A DNA stretch of 64,000 nucleotides from Ruminococcus sp. (GCA_017403985.1 JAFRDE010000013.1:1-64000), one strand, 5' to 3'; shown: positions 6,773-16,235, numbered from the stretch's first letter. Program-made: numbers and translations. Notes: generated by a model from the letters alone, not told the origin.

Positions 6773-8243
6773 TAAGAGCAAAATCATTTTCGGCAATCCG
6801 ATCAGCGCCAAGGACTACAAAAAGGCGCTCGCAAGCAAAAAGAAATTCCTCAAAAAATACGGCGACGACAGCAAGAAGGCGTACGCGGCAAAGCTCGTTG
6901 AAAACGCCACGCTGAACGCCCCCTTGGGCGTGCTGGATATCCGTGTCGGCGAGGGTGAGGGCGAGATCCCCTTTGACATGGAAAAGGGAATCATCGTCGG
7001 CAACATCCGCATGGGCTTCGGTCACTACCGCATCTCTATCGCGATGGCATCGGCCGCCCACGCGCTGGGATACACCCCCTACTGGATGGATCTCAACTCC
7101 TACAGGGACACCACCTGCACCAAGGTCATCGGCGAGCAGAACGACCTCTACAGCCTCGGCTCGCGCCTTTCTCAAAAGAGCAGGCTGTTCAACAAGATCG
7201 TATGGGAGCCGATGAACTACGAGGGCTTCCGTCAGCTCTCTTACAACGCCGCGGATCAGAAGAACGCCGAGCTGATGGCGCCCGTATTCCATAGCGTCCC
7301 CAAGGATATTCCCCTGATCGGCACCCACGTATGGCCGGCGCAGGCGGCGATCCACGCCGGCATGAAGCACGTCGTCAACGCCATCCCCGACAACTGGCCG
7401 ATGGCACTGCACCTCGCCGAGGGCGCGACCCACACCATCCAGACCCGCCAGAGCTACATGGGCTACCGCATCCTCAACGGCTTCAAAAAGAAACAGGTCT
7501 TAAAACCGATGCCGGCGAAGGACCTCGTCTACACCGGACACTATATCGACCATGAGCTGGTCGCGAATATCGAAAAAGACTGTGACGCGCGCATGAAGCG
7601 CAAGACGGACGGCGAACCGATGCGCTTCCTGCTCACGATCGGCGGCGCGGGCGCTCAGCGCGAGCTCTTCGCCGCGGTCATCAAATACCTCATGCCTTCC
7701 GTCAAAGCGAAAAAAGCCGCCCTCTACGTCAACGTCGGCGACTACAGAGCGGTATGGGACGAGCTGTGCAAAGAGATCCCCGAGCTCGCTTCACAGAGCA
7801 CGACCCACTTCAACGACTGGGACGATACCAACGCCTTCGCACAGGACGCCCTGATCGGAAAGGTGGAAGGCGTCCACGCCTTCTGGCACGAGAACATCTT
7901 CGAGGCGGTCTACTGCACCAACCTTTTGATGCGCTCCGCGGACGTCCTGCTGACCAAGCCCTCCGAGCTCGCCTTCTACCCCATCCCGAAGCTCTTCTTA
8001 AAGCGCATCGGCGGGCACGAAAAATGGGGCGCGATCCACAGTGCCGAGATGGGCGACGGCACCCTCGAGTGCGAGGATATCCCCCACACCCTGCAGATGG
8101 TCAGCCTCTTTTTAAACGAAGAAGCTACCCTGAAAACCATGTGCGACTGCATCAAAGCGAACAAGATCGCGGGGCTCTACGACGGCGCGTACGAGGTCGT
8201 GAAGCTCGCGATGGCGAAAAAAACAGTGGTTAGTGGTCAGTGA
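6765..8243 (+). CDS. Uncharacterised GT-B-like (MurG/MGDG-synthase fold) protein
   Basis: A 492-residue soluble protein that I cannot assign to a named enzyme. GNIRMGFGHYRIS near residue 78 resembles the glycine loop of MGDG-synthase/MurG-type glycosyltransferases. TIGGAGAQRE near residue 285 resembles the GGxGA loop at the start of the second Rossmann domain. A C-terminal segment LLTKPSELAFYPIPKL near residue 390 could be the sugar-nucleotide site. It overlaps the GH2 gene by 8 bp and lies upstream of a sugar symporter, so it is in a galactoside operon, yet it would make rather than break a glycosidic bond. The last codons (TVVSGQ, stop) are encoded by a heptamer tract. Confidence 0.6.
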   Translation: MDNKSKIIFGNPISAKDYKKALASKKKFLKKYGDDSKKAYAAKLVENATLNAPLGVLDIRVGEGEGEIPFDMEKGIIVGNIRMGFGHYRISIAMASAAHALGYTPYWMDLNSYRDTTCTKVIGEQNDLYSLGSRLSQKSRLFNKIVWEPMNYEGFRQLSYNAADQKNAELMAPVFHSVPKDIPLIGTHVWPAQAAIHAGMKHVVNAIPDNWPMALHLAEGATHTIQTRQSYMGYRILNGFKKKQVLKPMPAKDLVYTGHYIDHELVANIEKDCDARMKRKTDGEPMRFLLTIGGAGAQRELFAAVIKYLMPSVKAKKAALYVNVGDYRAVWDELCKEIPELASQSTTHFNDWDDTNAFAQDALIGKVEGVHAFWHENIFEAVYCTNLLMRSADVLLTKPSELAFYPIPKLFLKRIGGHEKWGAIHSAEMGDGTLECEDIPHTLQMVSLFLNEEATLKTMCDCIKANKIAGLYDGAYEVVKLAMAKKTVVSGQ

Positions 8244-8253
8244 CCAGTGACCG
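8224..8253 (+). repeat. Heptamer tract, AGTGGTT/AGTGACC type
   Basis: Four units beginning inside the last codons of the preceding gene. An inverted partner lies at 8341-8364, just before the next Shine-Dalgarno sequence. Confidence 0.75.
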
Positions 8254-8340
8254 GATTATGATAAGGAACAAAAGAACAACTCCTTTATCGGCAACTTCAA
8301 AATATATTGTAATCAAAATATATTGTAATCTATCAAAAAG

Positions 8341-8364
8341 TCATTACTGACCACTGGTCACTAA
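8341..8364 (-). repeat. Heptamer tract, TGGTCAC type
   Basis: Three units, inverted relative to 8224-8253. The pair brackets an ~90-bp AT-rich gap inside the operon. Confidence 0.7.
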
Positions 8365-8379
8365 TACCGGAGGAAAACT

Positions 8380-9780
8380 ATGAAACGCTTAACCAAAAGA
8401 CAAATGAGAATCTTTGCTGTCGGTCAGCTCGGATGGTCGACCCTCAGCGGCATCATCAGCGCGTGGTTCGTCACCTTCTATCTGCCCACACAGGTGGATA
8501 TCGAAGGCGGCGCCATACAGTACATCGTGCCCGGTCTGGTCATCGGCGGCTTTCTGACCGTTCTCGGTCTGATCACCGCCCTGTCCCGTATCTTTGACGC
8601 GATCACCGACCCGTGGATCGCCTCGCTCTCCGACCGCAGCAAGAACCCGCGCGGCAGGCGCATCCCCTTCATGCAGTACGCGGCTATCCCGCTCTCCCTC
8701 GTCACCGTCCTGCTGTTCTGTGCGCCGGTCAACATGATCAGCGGCTGGAATATCGCGTGGATCGCGGTGTTCATCGTGCTGTTCTACCTGTTCATGACCA
8801 TGTACTGCACCCCCTACAACGCTCTGATCTCCGAATTCGGCAAGACGCAGGACGACCGCATGTATATTTCCACCGCAATCTCCCTGACCTTCTTCGCAGG
8901 CACGATGCTCGCCTATACCCCCTTCGTCTTCGCAGGCATGCTGCGCGGCAGCGTGGGCTTTGCGTGGAGCTACCGCATCTGCTTCATCGTGCTGGCGGTC
9001 GTCTCCTGCATCTGCATGCTGATCCCCACCTTCTGCCTGAAGGAAAAGGAATTCGTCGATACCAAGCCCTCTAACGTCAATATGCTCAAGTCCCTCGGCG
9101 CGACCTTCAAGAACAAGGATTTCCGCACCTTCGTCGGCTCCGACATCATGTACTGGGTCGGTCTGACCCTGTTCCAGACGGGTCTGCCGTTCTTCGTCAA
9201 GGTTTCGATGAAGCTGGACGAGAGCTTCACTATGTATTTCCTCGGCGGTATGACCGTCCTCTCCGCGTGCTTCTACCCCTTCGTATCCAAGCTGGTCAAA
9301 AAGTTCGGTAAGAAAAAGCTCGTCATCACCGGCTTCATCGGTCTGGCGCTCGCCTACGTTATCGCGGGTCTGATCGGTATCATCGGCACCACCGTGATCC
9401 CCGGCGTGGTATACGGCGTGCTGATCTGCCTGATCGCCGCATTCCCGATGGCGCTGCTCGGTATCATCCCGCAGAGTATCGTCGCGGACGTTGCCGAGGC
9501 TGACGGCATCGAGACCGGCGAGAACCGCGAGGGCATGTTCTTTGCGGCGCGTACCTTCGCCATGAAGTTCGGCCAGTCGCTCGCGATGCTGGTCTTCACC
9601 TCTCTCGCGATCATCGGCACCACCCAGAACGCGAACTCCAACGATATCACCGCCTCCGTCACCGGCATGATCCTCGTCGGCTTCGTCGCCGTGGCGTTCT
9701 GCACGCTCGGTGCGATCCTGCTCGGCTTCTACAACGAGAAGAAGATCATGAAGACCATCGAGAAGAAGAACGAAAAGTGA
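8380..9780 (+). CDS. GPH-family sugar:cation symporter (MelB/LacS type)
   Basis: A 466-residue protein with 12 predicted membrane segments. The GPH (glycoside-pentoside-hexuronide) signature is visible: RIFDAITDPWIASLSDRS near residue 70, followed by GRRIPFM, and YCTPYNALISEFG near residue 145. These transporters take up oligosaccharides such as melibiose, lactose or raffinose with Na+ or H+. The position between GH2 and GH36 genes supports galactoside import. GGAGG precedes the ATG. There is no PTS-like EIIA domain at the C-terminus, unlike streptococcal LacS. Confidence 0.9.
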   Translation: MKRLTKRQMRIFAVGQLGWSTLSGIISAWFVTFYLPTQVDIEGGAIQYIVPGLVIGGFLTVLGLITALSRIFDAITDPWIASLSDRSKNPRGRRIPFMQYAAIPLSLVTVLLFCAPVNMISGWNIAWIAVFIVLFYLFMTMYCTPYNALISEFGKTQDDRMYISTAISLTFFAGTMLAYTPFVFAGMLRGSVGFAWSYRICFIVLAVVSCICMLIPTFCLKEKEFVDTKPSNVNMLKSLGATFKNKDFRTFVGSDIMYWVGLTLFQTGLPFFVKVSMKLDESFTMYFLGGMTVLSACFYPFVSKLVKKFGKKKLVITGFIGLALAYVIAGLIGIIGTTVIPGVVYGVLICLIAAFPMALLGIIPQSIVADVAEADGIETGENREGMFFAARTFAMKFGQSLAMLVFTSLAIIGTTQNANSNDITASVTGMILVGFVAVAFCTLGAILLGFYNEKKIMKTIEKKNEK

Positions 9781-9924
9781 GTTAGGAGTGAGAAGTGAGG
9801 AGTGAGGAGTTAAGGGAAACGCTTCGCGTTTTTGATTTGTAAAAAGCCTCTGATAACAACATATCAATCGGGTGCGTGTGTCCCGCCATCAACTCCTAAC
9901 TCCTAATTCCTAACTCCTAACTAC
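9778..9924 (+). repeat. Composite heptamer-bounded hairpin element E1
   Basis: Order: AGTTAGG/AGTGAGG tract (9778-9815), hairpin AAACGC-TTC-GCGTTT (9817-9831), a ~45-nt spacer, a GGGTGCG..CCCGCC block, then a complementary CTCCTAA/TTCCTAA tract (9890-9923). The same order occurs at 22249-22388 and 34335-34497. It fills the gap between the transporter and GH36 genes. Confidence 0.8.
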
Positions 9925-9939
9925 CATTAAGGTGATACT

Positions 9940-12288
9940 ATGATCAAAAAACTGACCGGCGAACGGGACGGCTTCGTCCTGCTCACCGATAACACCTCCT
10001 ATATCATCGCGATCGCGCCCTCGGGCCATCCCGAGCACCTGTACTACGGCGCGAAGACCGATATCGACGCCTTTGACGAGCTGGAAGCCCTGCGGCAAAA
10101 GCGCGAATTCGAGCCCGGCAACACGATCGTCTACTCCGAGGAGCATCCAACGACCGTCTTAGAGGACATGTGTCTCGAATGTTCCGGCACCGGTCACGGC
10201 GATATCCGCGAGCCCTTTATCGAGCTCGTCCGCGCCGACGGCACGCGCACCACAGATTTTCTCTATCAGGGATGCGAGATCTCGGATATCAAGCCTGAGA
10301 TCACCGGGCTGCCCGGCTCCTACGGCAAGGACGACAAGGTCGAGCACCTCTGCCTGTCGCTGGCGGACGGAACGCTTGTTTTAGAGCTGCACTACTGCGT
10401 CTATCCGGAATGCGACGTGATCACGCGCTGGGCAAAGCTCGTCAACAACGGCGAGGAACCGATCGAGCTCGAGCGGCTGATGTCCACCCAACTCGACCTG
10501 CCCGACAGCGGATGGTCGATCGCCTCCTTCCACGGCGCGTGGACGCGTGAAATGGACAAAAGCACCGTCAGCGTCCCGAGCGGCAAATATGTAATCGAGA
10601 GCCGCGCCGGCTGTTCCTCTAACCGCGCCAATCCCTTCTTCATGCTCCACCGTCCCGACGCCGTCGAGGATTACGGCGACGTCTACGGCTTCAACCTGAT
10701 CTACAGCGGCAACCACTATGCCGCCGTCGAGGTCAGCTCCTTTTTCAAGACCCGCATCGTGCAGGGCGTGAATCCCGCGGGCTTCCGCTTTGTGCTGGAA
10801 CACGGCGAGACCTTCCACACCCCCGAGGCGGTCATGACCTTTTCGCAAAAGGGCTTCGGCGGTCAAAGCCGCAATATGCACCGCTTTGTAAAAAAGCACA
10901 TCATCCGCGGCGAGTGGGCGGATAAGGAACGCCCTATCCTGCTCAACTCGTGGGAGGCTTCCTACTTCAACATTAATGAAAGCAAGCTTGTTTCACTGGC
11001 AAAGGCGGGTAAAGAGCTGGGGATCGAGCTGTTCGTCATGGACGACGGATGGTTCGGCGACCGCAGCGACGACACCCGCGCCCTCGGCGACTGGGATCCC
11101 AATATGAAGAAGCTCCCCGGAGGGCTGAAACGCCTCTCTAAAAAAATCACCGACCTCGGGATCGGCTTCGGCATCTGGGTAGAGCCGGAGATGGTCAACA
11201 TCGACAGCCACCTGTATCGGCAGCACCCCGACTGGGCGACGGCAATCCCCGACCGTCTCCACAGCGAGGGGCGGCATCAGCGGATCCTCGACCTGTGCAA
11301 TCCCGACGTCACCGACTGGCTGATCAAAAAGATGACCGAGGTCTTCTCCTCGGGCGATATCACCTACGTCAAATGGGATATGAACCGCATTTTCTCGGAC
11401 GTATACTCCCCCTATCTGACGCCAAAGCGGCAGGGCGAGACCGCTCACCGCTATATCTTAGGCTTATACAAAGTCATGCGCGCGCTGACCTACCGCTTTC
11501 CGCACATCCTCTTTGAGGGCTGCGCCTCGGGCGGCTGCCGCTTCGATCTCGGTATCCTGAGCTTCTTCCCGCAGATCTGGGCGAGCGACAATACCGACGC
11601 GCTCTGCCGCTCTCATATCCAGGAGAGCTACAGCTACGGCTACCCGCAGTGCTGTGTCTCAGCGCACGTCTCCGGCGTTCCGAACCACCAGACCCTGCGC
11701 ACCACACCGCTGCAGACGCGCTTCAGCGTCGCGGCGTTCGGCATCTTGGGTTATGAGCTCGACGTCGGCGATATGTTCCGCTTCGACAAGGAGCGCACCC
11801 GACTGCAGATCACGCTCTATAAGGTCTGGCGCGACGTATTGCAGTACGGCGAATTCTATCGTATCCGCTCGGACAACGTCCACGAATGGCTCTGCGTCAG
11901 CGATGACAGGACCCGCGCCGTGGGAATGCTCATGCAGGAGCTGGTACAGCCGAACACGCAGTCGTTCCGCTTCTTCTGCAAGGGGCTCGATCCCGACCGC
12001 ACCTACCGCTTCCACAATATCTCCGGCAAGGTCAACATCAAGCTGTTCGGCAGCCTGATCAATACCATGTCGCCCATCCATGTCCGTCAGGACAGGACAC
12101 TGCATAACCTGATCGCCCGCTTCTACAAGATGGGCGGCGAGGCGGAGGACTATACGGCGAAAGGCTCTGTGCTGATGAACACGGGCGTCGCCCTGCGTCA
12201 GCAGTTCTCCGGCACCGGCTATAACGAAAACGTCAGGCTCTTCCCCGACTTCGATTCGCGCATGTATTTCGTCGAGGCGATCGATTAG
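9940..12288 (+). CDS. Alpha-galactosidase, GH36
   Basis: A 782-residue cytoplasmic GH36 enzyme that removes terminal alpha-galactosyl residues from melibiose, raffinose or galactomannan oligosaccharides. An N-terminal beta-supersandwich occupies about 1-330 and the catalytic barrel starts near LFVMDDGWFG (residue 366). The nucleophile Asp is in YVKWDMNR near residue 475 and the acid/base Asp is in WASDNTDA near residue 547, with the FEGCASGGCRFD loop between them. Length matches the 720-780 residues of bacterial homotetrameric members. It is the last gene of the operon and is followed by a terminator at 12406. Confidence 0.95.
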   Translation: MIKKLTGERDGFVLLTDNTSYIIAIAPSGHPEHLYYGAKTDIDAFDELEALRQKREFEPGNTIVYSEEHPTTVLEDMCLECSGTGHGDIREPFIELVRADGTRTTDFLYQGCEISDIKPEITGLPGSYGKDDKVEHLCLSLADGTLVLELHYCVYPECDVITRWAKLVNNGEEPIELERLMSTQLDLPDSGWSIASFHGAWTREMDKSTVSVPSGKYVIESRAGCSSNRANPFFMLHRPDAVEDYGDVYGFNLIYSGNHYAAVEVSSFFKTRIVQGVNPAGFRFVLEHGETFHTPEAVMTFSQKGFGGQSRNMHRFVKKHIIRGEWADKERPILLNSWEASYFNINESKLVSLAKAGKELGIELFVMDDGWFGDRSDDTRALGDWDPNMKKLPGGLKRLSKKITDLGIGFGIWVEPEMVNIDSHLYRQHPDWATAIPDRLHSEGRHQRILDLCNPDVTDWLIKKMTEVFSSGDITYVKWDMNRIFSDVYSPYLTPKRQGETAHRYILGLYKVMRALTYRFPHILFEGCASGGCRFDLGILSFFPQIWASDNTDALCRSHIQESYSYGYPQCCVSAHVSGVPNHQTLRTTPLQTRFSVAAFGILGYELDVGDMFRFDKERTRLQITLYKVWRDVLQYGEFYRIRSDNVHEWLCVSDDRTRAVGMLMQELVQPNTQSFRFFCKGLDPDRTYRFHNISGKVNIKLFGSLINTMSPIHVRQDRTLHNLIARFYKMGGEAEDYTAKGSVLMNTGVALRQQFSGTGYNENVRLFPDFDSRMYFVEAID

Positions 12289-12405
12289 TTGACAGTCGGC
12301 AGTATAAATAGCATAAAACTAAAACCTCAAAACTGAAAAAAACGCACTGTAAGATTCTCCTGCTTTGCCTCAGAATGACAACTGAGAAGTTTTTCTACAG
12401 TCTTA

Positions 12406-12435
12406 AGCTCTCCCTTTTTAGGGGAGAGCTGTTTT
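12406..12435 (+). terminator. Terminator of the galactoside operon
   Basis: AGCTCTCCC-TTTTTA-GGGGAGAGCT stem followed by GTTTTCG. The stretch 12289-12405 holds no gene. Confidence 0.7.
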
Positions 12436-12507
12436 CGTCAGTAAAACCAAACGTACGCGCTCTGATTCCGATTATATCCGTCACTCTTCTGAAAAAATCC
12501 AAAACTG

Positions 12508-12536
12508 TTGAAAAGCGCTTATTCGTTTGATATAAT
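12508..12536 (+). promoter_or_regulatory. Promoter of the GGDEF gene
   Basis: TTGAAA at 12508-12513, a 17-bp spacer and TATAAT at 12531-12536. Confidence 0.75.
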
Positions 12537-12544
12537 AGGCAAGT

Positions 12545-12578
12545 CTACGGTAACGGGAGTCGATTTCTGTTACCGTAG
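12545..12578 (+). promoter_or_regulatory. Leader hairpin of the GGDEF gene
   Basis: CTACGGTAAC..GTTACCGTAG forms a 10-bp perfect stem right at the start of the predicted transcript and ~40 nt upstream of the Shine-Dalgarno sequence. No T-run follows. It may stabilise or regulate the leader. Confidence 0.5.
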
Positions 12579-12632
12579 GGTGACTGTAATAATCGGAACC
12601 ACACGCATCGATAACGCAAAGGAGGCGATACG

Positions 12633-13762
12633 GTGGGGAAAAAACTAAAAAGAATATTTTTGTTTGACACAGACTCAAGCGTCGATATAGAAAAGATAAA
12701 GCCTCATATCATGGAGGATAACCGTAAATTCGCCGTGGTATGGTCAAGCTTCGAGCTCGTCTACTGGGGATTCTGTCTGTTCATGTCTTTTCGGGAAGAA
12801 TTATTCACCCGCTGCCGACATGCTTACATTACCGCGATCATAATCGGCTTTCTCGCGTGGATATGCTCGGTGTTCCTTGTGAAAAAAATGCCGAAGCTGA
12901 TCCATCTGGCAAAGATCCTTGTTTATGTATCGCTCTTCAGCGGAAGTCTGCTGATCGCGCAGAGTCTGTTGCAGACCGATACCAAAACGATCATGATCTT
13001 CGCTTCGGTTCTGATCGCTCCGATCTTTTTCGTGAGCAACACGCTGTCGAACGTCATCGTGGCTCTTGCCGATATCCTCGCTGCGCTGATCCTGCTCAGG
13101 TACGGCTTAGCGCCTGAGGTTTACAGCTGGGCGATCACCGATTTGATCATCTTTTGTTCAATCGGCGTGACGCTCGGACATTTTGTCAACAAAGCAGATT
13201 CGAGCGATATGTATTTGCCGAATCAGCCGTCCAGTTTGCGGACGCCAACGTTAAGCTGGCTGAGATGCAGGCGAAATACGCCTATTACGATCAGATGACC
13301 GGTCTGCTCAACAGACGAAAGTTTTCTGAAAAATCGGATGAATTCAAGCTGTTTATGCCGCCGTACTGCTGTGTGGTCATGGTGGATATCAACGGCTTGA
13401 AAGCGATGAACGATACATACGGACACGAGGCGGGCGATGAGTTGATCATCGGCGCAGCCGAATGTCTGAAAGCTGCTTTTGACGGGGTCGAATCGATCTT
13501 TCGCATCGGCGGCGATGAGTTCTGCGTTATCCTGACCGATCCGCAGATCGACGTCGAAAGCTGTCTTGATCAATTAGAAGCTTCATGTCAGCAACGGAAA
13601 GGGCATTATGTCAAAAACATCTCCGTATCCCACGGCTTTGCCTCGACCGAAGAATTCACCGATTTCAGAACCATTCTGAAAACTGCGGATCATAGAATGT
13701 ATGAAAACAAAAGAAGCTATTATTCAGCCGCAAATGCCGACAACACACAAAATCAAACCTGA
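12633..13762 (+). pseudogene. Membrane diguanylate cyclase (GGDEF) split by a frameshift
   Basis: The GTG start at 12633 follows AAAGGAGG. The first frame gives about six hydrophobic segments (residues about 40-185) and reads to NKADSSDMY near 13210. The continuation that belongs to a GGDEF protein, starting YVFAESAVQFADAN and YYDQMTGLLNRR, is in another frame and runs to 13762. A single-base deletion (or 2-base insertion) near 13205-13225 explains this. The catalytic domain itself looks intact: the RIGGDEF motif near 13507 and the MVDINGLKAMND metal-binding segment are present. Intact, it would be an inner-membrane cyclic-di-GMP synthase of about 375 residues. It could be a true pseudogene, a phase-variable state or an assembly error. 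Confidence 0.8.
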
Positions 13763-13764
13763 AA

Positions 13765-13801
13765 CAAAAAGCGACACGGATACACCGTGCCGCTTTTTTT
13801 A
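13765..13801. terminator. Bidirectional terminator
   Basis: AGCG-(A)CACGG-ATACA-CCGTG-CCGCT stem with TTTTTTTT on the plus strand and an A-run upstream. It lies between the GGDEF gene and convergent trpS. Confidence 0.75.
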
Positions 13802-13810
13802 TTCGGTTGA

Positions 13811-13847
13811 GATTGCCGCGGGGCTAAAGCCCCTCGCAATGGCAATC
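13811..13847. repeat. REP-like hairpin (GATTGCC..CGCAATG family)
   Basis: GGGGCTAAAGCCCC hairpin framed by GATTGCCGCG and CGCAATG. Other copies are at 14902, 23821, 24442, 25976, 37711, 56652 and 60661. Confidence 0.7.
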
Positions 13848-13853
13848 AAAAAA

Positions 13854-14876
13854 TCAATGCTTCGGCAGAACGTAGCCGATCTTCTTCATCGCCTTTTCCA
13901 CCGTGCGGTGGCTGAAGCGCTGAACGAACTCGACGCTCTTGGTGTAGCATTCCTCGATATACTTTTTATCCTTGACATACTCCTGATAACGCTTGCGGAT
14001 GGGAGCGAGCTCCGCCACGACAGCCTCGCCGACAGCGGTCTTGAAGTCGCCGTAGCCCTTGCCGTCAAAGTCGCGTTCGATCTCTTCATAGCTCAGTCCG
14101 GTTACCGCGGAATAGATGGACATCAGGTTGTTGATACCGTCCTTGCCCTCGGCGTAGCGCACCTTCGCCTCACTGTCGGTGATCGCGCGCTTGAACTTCT
14201 TCATGATAACGCTGTCGTCGTCGGACAGCAGGATATAGCTGTTGGCGTTCTCATCGCTCTTGCTCATCTTGGAGGTCGGATTCTGCAGGCTCATGACGCG
14301 CGCGCCGTCCTTGGGGATGAAGCCCTCGGGGATCTTGAACACGTTGCCGTAGATGCCGTTGAAGCGGTTGGCGATATCGCGGGTCAGCTCGAGGTGCTGC
14401 ATCTGGTCGGCGCCGACCGGTACCTTGTCCGTCTGATACAGCAGGATATCGCCCGCCATCAGGGTGGGATAGGTGAACAGACCGGCGTTGATGTTGTCCG
14501 CGTGCTTCGCGCTCTTGTCCTTGAACTGGGTCATGCGGCTGAGTTCGCCGAACTGGGTATAGCAGTTGAGGATCCACGCCATGACCGCATGATCGGGGTT
14601 GTGGCTCTGGATGAAGAACGGCGCCTTGTCGACGTCGATACCGCACGCCATGATGGACGCGTACATATCGATGATGTTCTTGCGGAACGCCGCGGGATCC
14701 TGACGCACGGTGATCGTGTGCAGGTCGGCGAGCGCGTAAATGCAGTTATATTCGGGATTCTCCTGCATCCTCACCCAGTTCTTGACCGCTCCCAGATAGT
14801 TGCCGAGAGTGATGGAGCCGCTGGGCTGGATCGCCGAGAATACGATTTGCTTCTTTTCGGGGGTAGTGTTTTCCAT
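13854..14876 (-). CDS. trpS: Tryptophan--tRNA ligase
   Basis: A 340-residue class I aminoacyl-tRNA synthetase that charges tRNA-Trp. The HIGH-equivalent region is QPSGSITLGNYLGAV near residue 12 and the KMSKS loop is SKMSKSDEN near residue 197. VGADQMQHLELTRDIA near residue 148 is the typical tryptophan-pocket segment. The ATG at 14876 has AAAGGAC at the right distance; the in-frame TTG at 14900 lacks one. A REP pair separates it from the upstream aminotransferase gene. No T-box was seen in the leader. Confidence 0.97.
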   Translation of the reverse strand: MENTTPEKKQIVFSAIQPSGSITLGNYLGAVKNWVRMQENPEYNCIYALADLHTITVRQDPAAFRKNIIDMYASIMACGIDVDKAPFFIQSHNPDHAVMAWILNCYTQFGELSRMTQFKDKSAKHADNINAGLFTYPTLMAGDILLYQTDKVPVGADQMQHLELTRDIANRFNGIYGNVFKIPEGFIPKDGARVMSLQNPTSKMSKSDENANSYILLSDDDSVIMKKFKRAITDSEAKVRYAEGKDGINNLMSIYSAVTGLSYEEIERDFDGKGYGDFKTAVGEAVVAELAPIRKRYQEYVKDKKYIEECYTKSVEFVQRFSHRTVEKAMKKIGYVLPKH

Positions 14877-14901
14877 AGTAATCTGTCCTTTATGTATCAA
14901 T

Positions 14902-15026
14902 TGTCATTGCGAGGGAGCGAACGAGCGACCGTGGCAATCCCCCTGTCGGAGCAACCGTTTGATGTAACAGAAAAGCCGTTACGTTGCTTTGTGGGATTGC
15001 CACGCCCTAAAGGGCTCGCAATGACA
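14902..15026. repeat. REP pair (BIME-like)
   Basis: GTCATTGCGAGGGAG.. at the left end and ..GGGCTCGCAATGAC at the right end are inverted copies of the same unit with a ~60-nt spacer. The same arrangement occurs at 23821-23932 and 60661-60787. Confidence 0.8.
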
Positions 15027-15041
15027 TGGTTATCATTACGT

Positions 15042-16235
15042 TTACAGTATCGTTTCCTTCGCCAGCTTGCCGATCTCCTTGATACCCTCTGTGAGGTCCT
15101 CGTCGGTCGGAGTGGAAAAGTTGATGCGGAAGCTGCGGCACGGCAGGTCGCTGTCGGTCAGGAAAGCGTTGCCCGGTACCACGCATACCTTGCGCTCGGT
15201 CAGCTTCTTGCAGAAGCCGAGCATATCCACATCCTCGGGCAGGTCGCACCAGATGAACAGACCGCCTTCGATCTTATTATAGGTGATTCCGTTCGGCACG
15301 ACATACTCGTCGAGCAGCTTCATGCACAGAGCGGCTTTTTCGCGGTAGAGATCGCGCAGGAACGCCAGATGGCCCTCAAAGTCATACTTCGTCAGAAATT
15401 CGTTGCAGATCATCTGCGACCACATCGTCGTATGGACGTCCTGTCCCTGCTTGCAAATAATCATCTTCGCCATCGCCGCCTTGGGCGCGCACATAAAGCC
15501 GACGCGGATACCCGGAGAGATGACCTTACTGAACGAACCGGAGTAGATCACGATGCCCTCAGTATCAAAGCTCTTGATAGAGGGTACATCCTCGCCGAAA
15601 TAGCGCAGGTCGCCGTAAGGGTTGTCCTCGATGATCAGGCAGTTGTGCGCGAACGCCAGCTCATAGAGCTTCTTTCTCTTTTCAAGCGACATAGTCACGC
15701 CGGAGGGATTCTGGAAGTTCGGGATGGTATAGATCATCTTGGCGTTCGGATTTTCGTCCAGCGCCTTTTCGAGCTCCTCCATATCCATGCCGTCGCTCTC
15801 GACGGTCACACCGACCAGCTTTGCATTATAGCTGCGGAAGGTGTTCAGTGAGCCGATGAAGCTGGGCGCTTCACAGATCAGCACATCGCCCTCGTTGAGG
15901 AAGCTCTTTCCCGCGAGGTCCATGACCTGCTGGGCGCCGGATACAACGATCAGCTCGTCATCATCCGTGCCGATATTATGCTTTTCCTTGAGATAGGCTT
16001 TCAGCGTATCGCGCAGAGGGGTATAGCCCTCGCTGACGCCGTACTGCAGCACGCCGATAGGATTCTCTCTGAGGATCCGCTCGCTGATCTCGCGGATCGC
16101 CTCGACCGGAAACGCGTCGGGAGCAGGGTTGCCCGCCGACAGAGAGATAACGTCCGGATCGGATGCGCTCTTTAAAATCTCGCGGATCGCGTTCGGCTTG
16201 AGCGCCAGAACCTTATTTGAAAAACAATAATCCAT
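15042..16235 (-). CDS. PLP-dependent aminotransferase, class I/II (AAT-I fold)
   Basis: A 397-residue fold-type I aminotransferase resembling LysN/alpha-aminoadipate or aromatic aminotransferases. Features are SLSAGNPAPDAFP near residue 30, QYGVSEGYTPLR near residue 65, the NPSGVT cofactor motif near residue 170 and the Schiff-base lysine in YSGSFSKVISPGIRVG near residue 233. It lacks the N-terminal helix-turn-helix of MocR regulators. Substrate is not determined. The ATG at 16235 (or an upstream GTG at 16244) follows GAAAG. The promoter carries a perfect palindrome over its -35 hexamer, which suggests a dedicated regulator. Confidence 0.85.
   Translation of the reverse strand: MDYCFSNKVLALKPNAIREILKSASDPDVISLSAGNPAPDAFPVEAIREISERILRENPIGVLQYGVSEGYTPLRDTLKAYLKEKHNIGTDDDELIVVSGAQQVMDLAGKSFLNEGDVLICEAPSFIGSLNTFRSYNAKLVGVTVESDGMDMEELEKALDENPNAKMIYTIPNFQNPSGVTMSLEKRKKLYELAFAHNCLIIEDNPYGDLRYFGEDVPSIKSFDTEGIVIYSGSFSKVISPGIRVGFMCAPKAAMAKMIICKQGQDVHTTMWSQMICNEFLTKYDFEGHLAFLRDLYREKAALCMKLLDEYVVPNGITYNKIEGGLFIWCDLPEDVDMLGFCKKLTERKVCVVPGNAFLTDSDLPCRSFRINFSTPTDEDLTEGIKEIGKLAKETIL

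Noticed and set aside
8389-9867. 492-codon minus-strand open frame opposite the GPH symporter
   Set aside because: Antisense shadow rich in His/Asp/Gly with no domain; the plus-strand transporter has clear family motifs.
13701-15851. 716-codon open frame on the plus strand
   Set aside because: It is the antisense shadow of trpS and the aminotransferase gene, kept open by high-GC codon usage.
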